Part shown: in pieces, positions 44,117 through 53,987 of the stretch
Layout of the letters: each line of letters opens with the position of its first letter
How positions within the stretch are numbered: the stretch's first letter is position 1
Assembly (NCBI GenBank): GCA_001632435.1
Contig: KV423953.1
Coordinates: forward strand, 1-64,000
Reading direction: 5' to 3'
Source of the DNA: Calocera cornea HHB12733
Taxonomy: Eukaryota > Basidiomycota > Dacrymycetes > Dacrymycetales > Dacrymycetaceae
DNA length: 64,000 nt
Position numbers and translations under genes: made by a program
Notes under the pieces: generated by a model
The model's database searches: none
Seen by the model: only the letters and a program-made list of their open reading frames with translations
Told to the model about the DNA's origin: nothing

Positions 44117-46353
44117 ATGGTTCACCACAATGCTGGAATGCATCGATCTCATAACATATCAAGACATAATGACAGGAAACGCTCTTGTTCGCGTACTTCG
44201 ACGGTCGTGTTGTTGCTCCTCATGGCGCCGTTGATCCTCGTTGTACCATCCGTCTTGATTTCGCTGCTGGTACTAGCACCACCAGGAGCCACCTTCGCCC
44301 CACAGATCCCGTCAATCGCCAGTTTCCAATCGTCCTCCGGTGCGCCTTTCGTCCTGTCGCCAGCCGTGCGCGTTCTGGTCGACCCGTCTTATGCATCTAC
44401 CGGATCTCCCTCATTGCTCGAGTTTGCCAACACCTTTCGGCAAGACCTGCTCGAATTGTCTGGTTTTGATGATCTTCCGTCCGTCGAGCCGACATCGGAG
44501 CTTGGTCTGGGTAGCGCAATCTACCTCACTCTCGGCGCTGGCAACTATTCCCTCTACAACGGACAACCGAGCGAGGAAGGCTACGAGATAGACGTTAGCA
44601 ACACCGTTGTGACCATCAAAGGCACTGGCGCCCTAGGTGCATGGTGGGGCACGCGTACGCTACTCCAGCAGGCGGTTCTCAGCAGCCCGGATTCTGGTCT
44701 CATGATGCTCCCTGCCGGATCTGGTTGGGACGCACCTGGCTGGGAGGTTCGCGGTTTCATGCTAGACGCCGGTCGCCATTGGTTTGAAACGTCGTTTCTC
44801 AGTTCGCAACGTTTTGAAGCTGCTATCGCACCGATCTGACGTATCCTACAGCGGATCTCTGCACGTATGCATCGTTCTTCAAGCTGAATGAGTTCCACAT
44901 CCACGCATCTGATAACCTTTGGGATCCGAACTGGCTCTACACCGATCTCTGGCCCGAGCTGTATTCCGGCTTCCGGCTCCGCCCCGCCGTCGGATCGCCC
45001 AATTACGGCGTGGTACCTCAGCTGAACGAAAGCTGGTCGCAGTCCGACTTCCAGACGATGCAGGCCAACTGTGCTGCTCATGGAGTGCCCATCATCCCCG
45101 AGATCGACACGCCGGGGCACTCGCTCGCGATCAGCCAGTGGAAGCCGGAGCTCATGCTGGCCGGTAACCCGGATCAACTCAACCTCTCCTACCCCGACAC
45201 GATCCCGACGATCCAAGGGCTCTGGCAAGAGTTCCTCCCGTGGTTCACCTCCGCCGAGGTCTCCATCGGGGCCGATGAATACCCCTCCCAGTACGCGGAC
45301 GAATACATCTCTTTCGTGAACGAGATGTCGGACTACGTCTTGGCACAGTCGGGGAAGAGTATCCGTGCATGGGGCACGTACGAGCCGAGCACCACCTCTT
45401 CCATCTCCCAGAACGTGACGATCCAGCACTGGGACTTCCCCGGGGACACAATTCCGGTCCAACTTCTCGCGCAAGGATATAAGGTGATCAACAGCGAGCA
45501 GACGTTCCTGTATCTCGACGGCAAGACCTCCGACGGGGACGAGTTCCCCCTCTCGCTCAACGAGCCCCTCCTGTGGTCGGGTGCGCCCGATGGCGGCGGG
45601 TGGGCACCCAACATCTTCTCCGCCTCAGACGCGTCCAACAACACCGTCCCCTCCGCCCCCGGCTTGCGGGGCGCGATCTTCGCCCTCTGGGAAGACTGGG
45701 GCAACAACGCGACCGATCCTTACGAGGTCTACATCCAACTGGCAAGAAGCATCGCCATCTTCGGGGAGAAGACGTGGGCTGGTTCAGGCGTGCGGAGCAC
45801 TGAGCTCACGGCAGTGACGTTCAACGCGAGCTATCCGGTGCTGAACGCGCGGGCGCCGGGGCAGAACCTGAACCGGGCGGTCAAGCCCGCGTATGGCGAC
45901 GTGGTCTTCTCGCTCAACCTGGAGGGGCGTAATTTTGCGGGCCAAGGACCGGTGACGACGGGCGTGCAGAGCGTTGGCCCGCCGTACACCCTCTCGTTCT
46001 CCGTCACGCCAACTTCAGACAACGGGACGCTCTTCAGGGGGGAGGACACGGCGTTGCTGGTGCAGAATCTCACCTTCGTGGACGTGGCGACAAACACGTA
46101 TTTCGCCCTCCCCTTCTCGCTCCCGCTGGGCGTCACCTCCCGCGTAGAGGTGCATGCCACCGCGCAGTACACCTACGCGTCTATCACCGGGCCAGACGGC
46201 GGCTCGCAGGAGGCGTTCTGGCAAACAAACATGGACATTTGGGGCGAGCGCATGCAGCTCGGGAACATGAGCTTTCCCGCGCCGTCGTTGACTATCGGAG
46301 GAGAGGGGTTCGAGGGCACCTTTGGGACTGTGATGCTGACACTAGGCGCCTGA
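44117..46353 (+). CDS. GH20 beta-N-acetylhexosaminidase, membrane-anchored
   Basis: GH20 enzymes remove terminal GlcNAc or GalNAc from chitin fragments and glycans. There are two exons, 44117-44801 and 44852-46353 (50-bp intron), giving 728 residues. A short basic N-terminus is followed by a hydrophobic anchor (about residues 29-54, VVLLLLMAPLILVVPSVLIS), so it is a type II membrane or secreted protein. The GH20 N-domain ends TLLQQAVLSS. The barrel begins RGFMLDAGRHWFETSFL, then KLNEFHIHASDN, IPEIDTPGHS, and the catalytic Asp-Glu pair in VSIGADEYPS. A C-terminal beta-rich region with Asn glycosylation sites follows. The HASDN motif differs from the usual HLSDDQ, placing it in a divergent fungal branch. 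The start is the first ATG upstream of the anchor. A later ATG (44222) would shorten the cytosolic tail. Confidence 0.9.
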
Positions 46354-46486
46354 AAATGTATGATACATTGTTCATTGCTCTATGCTCTATGTGTTGTTGT
46401 ACAATCAAGACGTGAGATGACGGAGAGTGGGCGACCTATGTACATACAGTCGTTTCCAAGGGACCAATTGCACAGGTGTACACAGT

Positions 46487-47629
46487 CTAGTTCGAGAAAA
46501 CAGCCACCTTGGGACTGACGGGCGTCCCGAGCTCCCTCCTCCCCTGTCCCTCCCCAAGGCCCCTGGCCCCCTTCCTCCCGCCCCACACAAGGGCCCCGAG
46601 GCCTAGCTTGCGCAATGCGAGCTCGACATCGTCCGGCTCCTCGCCCTCCCAGCCGTGCACGTCCACGCCCAGCTTCTTGTCCCTCGCCAGCTCCAGGAGG
46701 GCCGGGTCGAGCAGGCAGCCGTGCAGCAGCAGGCGGGTGGTAGACTGGGGTGTGGTGGACGGGTGCAGGATGGTGCCGGCAGGGAGGGTGCGGATGAGCT
46801 GCGCTGCCAGGGTTGGGGCGGAGCAGAAGGACGAGGGCGTGGTGTTGGTCGTGGGGATGGACGAGGGCGGGGGCAGGATCCGCCGAGACGAGATCTGTCG
46901 CAGCGTCTCGTAGAATGCCCAGAGGCGCTGAAGCGTCGAGGCGGTGAGGGTGGACTGGGAGGTCACATGCTGGCAGATGAGGTACAGCTCTCTATAGATG
47001 TATGGGTCAGTCAAGTGCAGGCACGGGAAAGTGGAACGGACGTACAGATCCAGCACGCGAACGACTCCAGCCTTCCGCTCCTCTGCCTGCGCGGCGGTGC
47101 CCCAGTCGCCTTGGGCATCGCTCTCCCGCAGCCACTCGTTGACCTTCTCCAGCGCCTCCTGGCAGCTGAGCGCCAGGTGACTGTACAAGTGCTGTTCTCC
47201 CCTGCCGGCCTTGCCTTCCAGCCCCATCGGAGGGGTGAGCGCATGCGCGGCCAGGAGGAGCACCTGTTGCCTGGAATCTATGAGCGTTCCGAGCAGGGGC
47301 CCGCGTAGAGGCGGGAGGAGGAGCGTGACGTCCGCCCCGAGCGGGAGGGCGGGGGAGTAGATCGGCGTGCTAGGCGGGAGGGAAGCGAAGTGCGAGGGTG
47401 GGAATGAGGGGTGCCCGAGCGCGGGCGGGGTGCTGGGGGTGATCGTGGTGAAGGGCGCCGCGGGTGTGCCGCCGGGGGTGACGGTGTTGGAGGGAGAGAG
47501 GGGAGGTGGGTGGAAGGCAAAGGGAGAGGTGGGCGAGCCGGGAGAGTCCACGGGGAAGGAGGTGTCTAGGTCCATGAGGCAGGAGGCCGGGAAGGAGGTG
47601 TCTTGATCCATGCTGCAAGAGGTGTCCAT
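46487..47629 (-). CDS. Hypothetical protein, 380 residues
   Basis: An intronless minus-strand frame. The first 90 residues are Ser/Pro/Thr-rich and begin with three repeats of a D(T/L)SFP-type phrase (CSMDQDTSFPASCLMDLD). The middle (about 120-240) is helical and protein-like (QEALEKVNEWLRESDAQGDW, VLDLYVRSTFPCLHLTDPYI, LQRLWAFYETLRQISSRR). The end is Gly/Arg-rich. No domain is recognised. It converges with the GH20 gene (134 bp between stops). It is possibly a transcriptional or adaptor protein, but nothing in the sequence proves this. Confidence 0.6.
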   Translation of the reverse strand: MDTSCSMDQDTSFPASCLMDLDTSFPVDSPGSPTSPFAFHPPPLSPSNTVTPGGTPAAPFTTITPSTPPALGHPSFPPSHFASLPPSTPIYSPALPLGADVTLLLPPLRGPLLGTLIDSRQQVLLLAAHALTPPMGLEGKAGRGEQHLYSHLALSCQEALEKVNEWLRESDAQGDWGTAAQAEERKAGVVRVLDLYVRSTFPCLHLTDPYIYRELYLICQHVTSQSTLTASTLQRLWAFYETLRQISSRRILPPPSSIPTTNTTPSSFCSAPTLAAQLIRTLPAGTILHPSTTPQSTTRLLLHGCLLDPALLELARDKKLGVDVHGWEGEEPDDVELALRKLGLGALVWGGRKGARGLGEGQGRRELGTPVSPKVAVFSN

Positions 47630-48374
47630 GGTGCGTCTGTTCGTCGGGGATGCTTGACTGAAGGGCGGCTGAGGTTTTGAAGTTCGGTCGGGTTGTTGCG
47701 ACTTGGTCGATGTGGCGACGAGGCTTGGGGGGGGAGAGATGGGGAATGGGACAGGCAGAGCAGGCCGGCTAAATATATGCTGCTGTCCATGCCGGTAGCT
47801 GAGCAGCGCCTATGCGCAACACTCGCTAGAGTACACGCTGTTCGCTGGGCCGAGACGGCACCATCATCATCCTTCAAGAAGCGGGATGAGGGCGAGGAGA
47901 TGCGGCAGGGAGATGCGAGACACGACAATGACAGTCATCGTCGCCGCGGGATGTCGCGGTGCAGGCGCGTTCAGTAGGGCGGCGCCGTTGTCCGAGCGGT
48001 CGACGAGGTGCGGCACCCGAGACGCGTAGCATGCTGCATATAGCGTTCGGGCGGATATGCTGCCACGCAGGACGGACCAGCCATCGTACGGCGGTGGATA
48101 TCCCTCCTAGATCGACAAGAATATGGGCAGACAAGGCGACGCGGATGGTTGGATGGCCCGCCGCGTGTGCCGATGGGCGCTTGTCGCGGATGCACGTGAT
48201 GTCCCACCGTGGCTGTGCATCCGCTCTCCCAGCGTCTCCTGCTGGCTAGTGAACCTCAGCTCGTCGTCACTACCCTGTGTCGCATCCGCTGCCCTGTCTC
48301 GTCTTTTCGGCTCTTGAACCCCCGCCAGCTGCGGTTCGGCTGTACGCACCAACCTGAAGCCGCAGCGAAGAGCG
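47630..48374. other. Divergent intergenic region between hypothetical gene and CDK8
   Basis: 745 bp between two divergently transcribed starts, so it should hold both promoters. No clear TATA box or repeat is seen, and short frames on both strands have no meaning. Confidence 0.5.
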
Positions 48375-49904
48375 ATGGCGGTCTCCTCCACCGCCACGGG
48401 GCTGGACGTGAACCCGCTCATGTCCGCCTACAAGCGCCGGCGGGACACGACCCGCCTAGGCGTCGCATCCAAGTACGAGTCGCAGGGGTTCATCTCCTCC
48501 GGCACGTACGGCAAGGTGTACAAGGTCCTGCTGCTCGCGCACTCGACTGCGGCCACGCGTGCCGGAGACCTCAAGGGCGAGCCGGGGCAGGCGTACGCCG
48601 TCAAGAAGTTCAAGCCGGAGAAGGAGGGCGGGGACGGGTACACGGGGTTGAGCCAGAGCGCGTGCAGGGAGATCGCACTCAATAGGGAGATACGGCACGA
48701 GAATGTGATCGCACTCAGAGAGGTCATCCTCGAAATGAAGGCGGTCTTCATGGTGTTCGAGTATGCCGAGCATGATTTCTTGGTGCGCGTCACTCGCTGT
48801 ACCAAAGCCTGCATCTAGGCTGACTGTGGACCTGTATGCGCGTAGCAAGTCATCCATTTTCACAGCACAAACCAGCCGCGCTCTGTGCTTCCTCTGGGGG
48901 TGCTCAAGTCCCTCCTCTACCAGCTGCTCAACGGCGTCGCCTACCTCCACGCCAACTTCATAATGCACCGCGACCTGAAGCCCGCCAACATCCTGATCAC
49001 GGACAAGGGCGTCGTCAAGATCGGCGATCTGGGACTGGCAAGGGTGTTCCACCGCCCACTTGTGCCGCTGCTGAATGGCGACAAGGTCGTCGTCACCATC
49101 TGGTATCGTGCACCGGAGCTGCTGCTCGGAGCTAAGCACTACACCACGGCGATCGGTGCGTATCGCCCGTTGTGGAAAGGCGGGCATGTTCATTGACCGC
49201 CCGTGACAGACATGTGGGCTGTCGGCTGCATCTTCGCCGAGCTCCTCTCGCTCCGCCCCATCTTCAAAGGCGACGAAGCGAAGATGGATGCGTCCAAGAA
49301 GCTTCCCTTCCAGAAGGACCAGATGCTCAAGATCATGGAAGTGCTGGGCGTGCCAACAGTGGAAGAATGGCCGCTGCTCGCGATCCTGCCCGACTACCCG
49401 CAGCTGGGCATCATCGAGCGCGAGCGCGCGCGGCACGACCCCAACAAGCCGAGGTTCGAGAACAACTTTGGCACGTTCTTGAACCGCCATATGCGCTCGA
49501 TGGACACGGGCCGCGCGGCGCTCCAGGCGCTGTTCACGTGGGACCCGGACAAGCGCCTGACGGCTGCCGAGGCGCTCCTCCACCCCTTCTTCACAGTCGA
49601 CACGCCGTTGCCGACCAGGAACGCATTCGCCAATGCGACCAAGGCATACCCCACGCGGCGCATCACCGCAGACGAAGGCGGGCTGTTCGCCGAGCCCGCC
49701 GCCCCGCCCGCACCCGCGCAAACAACGAACACAGGCGCGACGTCCCAGCGGCCAGCGGCCCCGCCCGCCCCGCTCGCGGGACAGCCGCAGGCCGGGACCG
49801 CCCTGGTCGGCACGAGCGGCGTGTCGGGCGCGAGGATGTGGAGCGCGCAGCAGCAGGCGCAACAGCAGCGGGGGATGGCGAGGAAGCGGCCTAGGATGGG
49901 TTAG
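48375..49904 (+). CDS. SSN3: Mediator kinase CDK8/Ssn3 (Srb10)
   Basis: Cyclin-dependent kinase of the Mediator kinase module, which phosphorylates Pol II CTD and transcription factors with cyclin C. Three exons (48375-48782, 48846-49155, 49210-49904) give 470 residues. Visible in order are [18 protein letters not shown] (glycine loop), YAVKKFKP (ATP-binding Lys), [19 protein letters not shown] (the CDK8 counterpart of PSTAIRE), [32 protein letters not shown] (DLG in place of DFG), [36 protein letters not shown] and the C-lobe. The tail is Ala/Pro-rich and ends in a Gln-rich stretch ([18 protein letters not shown]) with a basic nuclear signal. The SQSACRE and EHDFLQVIH features separate it from CDK9 and CDK7. 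All splice sites are GT-AG and the frame is intact. Confidence 0.92.
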
Positions 49905-50044
49905 CGAGGGTGGGGCGCTTCTTGGTATTGGTATACACTGCGATGCGAGAAGGGGTGCGATATGTATTCGCTTGGGTGTACAGTAACAGTCTGTTGTGGG
50001 CATTGTACTACTACTGCAATCCAGTTCCTTCCATTCTTCTTGCT

Positions 50045-50230
50045 GCCATGTCGTGTCACGTCATGCGAGAACCGTGGTCTGCGCCGCGTTCAAGTAGGCT
50101 TGCGTGACGTGACGAAGGCATATCCTAGCGTGCGTGACAGCCTCGCTGGGCGCAGAACCGTGACTCTCCCTGGCTGTCACGGACCGGCGTCTCGCGTCAC
50201 GGGCACACAGCGGAGTCACAGACCGTGAGC
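50045..50230. promoter_or_regulatory. Cluster of GTGAC/GTCAC (CRE-like) motifs
   Basis: Within about 185 bp the pentamer GTGAC or its complement GTCAC occurs about nine times, often as CGTGAC, including TGACGT-like cores near 50056 and 50107. The cluster lies between the CDK8 stop and the GH13 start. It may be a bZIP-binding upstream region or a degenerate repeat. Confidence 0.45.
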
Positions 50231-50512
50231 AAAGACAGCCCAGAGCACCACTCCGAGCTGCCCAGCCGGGCCGATTGCGAGGCGATGTGATCCGTACTTC
50301 GCAATGCCGTCCAGAGCGATAGTCATGCAATAAGGTGCACGCCATGAATGAGCTGAGTGAATTGAGCAACACCGAGCGCACCGCCGCCCGAAATGAGGCC
50401 GAGACTTCGGAGGCAACCGTTGGCCTGGCCGGCCATGCGTCCCGCCGTTTCTCCGGTCGGCGTGCACGGTGTCGCCTCACCCGAACGGGCGGGCGGCCCC
50501 ACAGAGGCAGCG

Positions 50513-50518
50513 TATAAA
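50513..50518 (+). promoter_or_regulatory. TATA box of the GH13 alpha-glucosidase gene
   Basis: TATAAA in a GC-rich context, 85 bp before the start codon at 50603. Position and isolation make it a good core promoter candidate. Confidence 0.65.
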
Positions 50519-50602
50519 GCGCCGGGATGGCAACACCGCCGACACCCCTCTCCGCACGACGATCTCCTCCCTCCTCCCTCCCAGCACGGACGCATAGACA
50601 GC

Positions 50603-52524
50603 ATGGCGACCGAGACGTTGCCAAAGTGGTGGAAGGAGGCGACCGTCTACCAGGTGCGTGTGCTCGCCGACGTCGGACGGACGCAGGCAGCATGGGCTCA
50701 TCCCGCGCGCAGATCTACCCGGCTAGCTTCAAGGACTCGAACGGCGATGGGCTCGGCGACATCCCCGGCATATCCTCAAAGCTCGACTACATCAAGACGC
50801 TCGGGGTGAACGTCCTTTGGATATGCCCGTTCTACAAGAGGTGCGCAATGCCCCCGTCCCGCTTCTTGTACGCCGCATTGACCCCACGCAGCCCGCAGTA
50901 CGACATGGGCTACGACATCTCCGACTACCAGGACGTGCACGCGCCGTACGGCACCAAGGCGGACATCGACGCGCTTATCCAGGGCACCCACGAAAGGGGC
51001 ATGAAGATCATCTTCGACCTGGTCGTGAACCACACCTCGCACGAGCACGCGTGGTTCAAGGAGAGCCGGAGCAGCCGGGACAGCCCGAAGCGCGACTGGT
51101 ACATGTGGAGGCCGGGCAAGGTCGTGGACGGGAAGCGTGTGCCGCCGAACAACTGGAGGAGCAACTTCGGGGGCAGTGTGTGGGAGTGGGACGAGCCGAC
51201 GCAGGAGGTGCGTGTACCCCGTCTGTTCGCCCCTGCGTGCATCGGTGCTGATGCCTACCAGTACTACCTGCACTACTTTGCGGTGCAGCAGCCGGACCTC
51301 AACTGGGAGAACCCCGTCGTGCGCAAAGCGGTGTACGCGACGGCGGTCAACTTCTGGCTCGACAAGGGCGTCGACGGCTTCCGCATCGACACGGTGAACA
51401 TGTACTCGAAATACCTCGATTTCCCCGACGCCGAAGTAGTCGACCCGAGCACGCCCTGGCAGCCGGCGGACAAGTACTACTCGAACGGGCCCAGGCTGCA
51501 CGAGTTCCTCAAGGAGATGCACCGTGAGTGTTTCTCCAAGTACGACGTGGTGAGCATCGGCGAGTGCCCGAACACGCCCGACTGGAAAGACGTGCTGCCC
51601 TTCGTCAGCACGCGCGAGAAGGAGCTCGACATGGTCATCCAGTTCGACCTCGCCTCGATGGACCATGGCGGCGGGGAGCTCAGGCTCTGGCACAGGGACT
51701 GGAAGCTCCACCTCTTCAAGGCCATCACGGAGGACGCGCAGATGCTCGCCATCCCCGAGCACAACGCGTGGTGCACCACCTACCTGGAGAACCACGACCA
51801 GGCACGCTCCGTCTCGCGCTTCGGCAGCGACGAGCCCGCGTTCCGCGTGCAGAGCGCAAAGATGCTCGCGACGTACCTGCTCACCCTGTCCGGCACGCCC
51901 ATCATCTACCAGGGTGAGGAGCTCGGCATGGTCAACATGCCCCCATCGTGGGACGTCGACACGGAGTACAAGGACCTGAACACGATCGACTACATGCAGG
52001 AGCTGCGTCGGATCGCGGGGGACGACAAGGACAAGCTCGCCCAGGGGATACGCGGCGCGCAGCTGACGGCGCGCGACCATTCGCGCACGCCCATGCAGTG
52101 GGACGGCTCGGCCAACGCCGGATTCTCGACGGCCAAGCAGACGTGGATGCGGGTGAACGACAGCTACCGCGAGATCAACGCCGCTGCGCAGGAGGGCGAC
52201 GGCGGGTCCGTGCTCGCCTACTACCGCGCGCTGCTCAAGCTCCGCCACGCGTACAAGCAGCTCTTCGTCTACGGCCAGTTCGAGCTGTGCGACATCGATA
52301 ACAAGGACACTATGACCTTCATCAAGCGGAGCGGGGCGGAGTACGCACTCGTCTTGCTCAACTTCACGAAGGAGGACCAGCCGTTCGTCGTCCCGTCACA
52401 CTTTAAGGGCCAGCCCGAGCTCCTCATCAGCAACGTGCCGGAGGCGGGGAAGCATGTCCTGCGGCCGTTCGAGGCGAGGATCTATGTCAACCAAGGAGCG
52501 AAGCCGAGCGCGAACGGTGCTTAA
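50603..52524 (+). CDS. GH13 alpha-glucosidase (maltase)
   Basis: Hydrolyses terminal alpha-1,4 (or alpha-1,6) glucosyl bonds of maltose-type sugars. There are four exons: 50603-50653, 50713-50840, 50892-51207 and 51262-52524. The start MATETLPKWWKEATVYQ joins IYPASFKDSNGDGLGDIPGI, a hallmark of this subfamily. GH13 regions in order are FDLVVNHTS (region I), DGFRIDTVN with the nucleophile Asp (region II), SIGECPN with the acid/base Glu (region III), and YLENHDQAR with the transition-state Asp (region IV). PIIYQGEELGMVN and SRTPMQWD follow, as in fungal maltases. No signal peptide is visible, so it is probably intracellular. The length (about 585 residues) is normal for the family. The left arm of the inverted duplication begins 105 bp after its stop. 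Confidence 0.93.
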
Positions 52525-52772
52525 GGAGAAAGTAGATGTCGGAAGGGATAGGATCGGCCGCATAGTACAAGACACCCCACTCATCGTCATGTTACCTGTC
52601 TCGAGCACGGACGCATCACTGCAGTATAGGAGGTTGGATGTAATTGAACAATCACTTGTGCGCACTTCATCGCAACTACGAATACAAGGTTGTGCTGCCA
52701 TAATCTTTGAAAGTCAGATGGTCCATTGCCATGGAAGTACCGCATAACAGCGGCATACTGCAAAACGATTGT

Positions 52773-53117
52773 ACGGCCGGACTATGGTTGCTGGGCGGAT
52801 CCTTTGGCCCCTCCCTTCACGCCTCGCAGTCCGCACTGGGCGCAGACTACTTCGGCGACCTTTCGGCTGGGTATTGGAGGGAATCTCAGTACCTCGGAAT
52901 ACAGCCGCCGGTGCGCCTCCTGGAGCAGCTGACCCAACCCGCCAGGCACACACGTTTCACCGTGCACACCCGACGAGCCGAGCCCGAGGCCAGTCACGGA
53001 GCGCGCCGTGAACCCATCAAGCGCAGTAATGCGCGCAAACCATAGACAAGGGTGGGATTCGAAGCCCAGGCCCACCCTTTCCTAATGGAAGCACTAACCA
53101 CTGTGCCATCCGGCCGT
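52773..53117 (-). ncRNA. 345-nt element with tRNA-like A/B boxes and complementary ends (left copy)
   Basis: Read on the minus strand it starts ACGGCCGGATGG and ends CCATAGTCCGGCCGT, so its ends form a 9-bp stem extended by TGG/CCA. Near the 5' end are an A box (TGGCACAGTGG) and a B box (GGCTTCGAATCC), the signals of RNA polymerase III genes. The D-arm-like GCAC-loop-GTGC is perfect, but anticodon and T arms are not, so it is not a functional tRNA. It has the same length as the copy at 60121-60465. It could be a structured Pol III RNA, or a SINE-like or TIR element. Confidence 0.5.
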
Positions 53118-53987
53118 TGATGTCTGGCTAAACCCGGACGCGTCTCAAGTAGGCCATGGCAACCGGTTTGTGGCGACGGACGCAAATGGCACATGTCACG
53201 CGCACTTTTCATTTCGTCCGCCCTCTGCATGAAGGCTGAGCAGCGAACAAGCAGTTGTCTAAGTCAACAAATGTGTGCTAGGGTGCTTCCAGGCGAGTAT
53301 CTACAACCACGGTTTAAACCCGAGCGTGATTCTGAAAGGCGACTCACTCGGACCTCCCTGAGAGCGCAACGGCCTTTCGGCAAGGAATGGAGAACCTGGA
53401 GAGCCCCAGTGTCGTAAGAAGCAGTACTGACCTACAGTTTCCTGTCAGAAAGGCAGAGTGAGAAACGAGACAAACAGGTCATCGAAAAATGGGTTTGACA
53501 TGATTGGCTTACGCGTCCCATGTTGGCGTGTTTGTTGCAGAGCGAGTTGATACGTCAAGAGGGAGAAACCACAGGCCACACATACACGTCCCTACTCCTC
53601 ATCGGCCCGCTGGATGGACCTCTCTGCATATGGTCACACATATGAAGGCGTAACCAAACGCGTTCGCACGTCCGGACGAGCCGCACGTGACCGTCCTTTG
53701 TCTCGCCTTCTCCGTCCCCTTCCAGCCGCGGAAGCACCTCGGTCCCTCTTCGGCGTGCCCCGTTCTCCATTCTCCACCTTCCCCGCTCTGTCCTCCGGTA
53801 GATCCAGTAACAGGCGCCCTTCTTCCGGTATATTGCATTGCGGTATGGATAGTACAAGTTGTGCAATGGACAATCGATCAATCTGCTCCGATCCAATTCG
53901 GAAGGAGTCAAGGACCCCTGCCTGAGTCGTGACTCGTTCCGCCCCCTTCATCCCTCTTCGCACGATACGGGGCATGCCGCACAGCCG

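Noticed and set aside
44581..45474. 297-codon minus-strand frame inside the GH20 gene
   Set aside because: It lies wholly antisense to a recognised gene and has the Arg/Val/Asp-biased composition of a GC-rich shadow.
48456..50003. 515-codon minus-strand frame over CDK8
   Set aside because: It is an antisense shadow of a kinase with clear motifs on the plus strand.
50776..52248. 490-codon minus-strand frame over GH13
   Set aside because: It is antisense to catalytic GH13 motifs and Val/Arg/Leu-biased, with no family.
52994..53230. 78-codon frame identical in both arms (also 60008-60244)
   Set aside because: Identity reflects the whole duplicated flank. The frame runs into the tRNA-box element and has no protein-like signs of its own.
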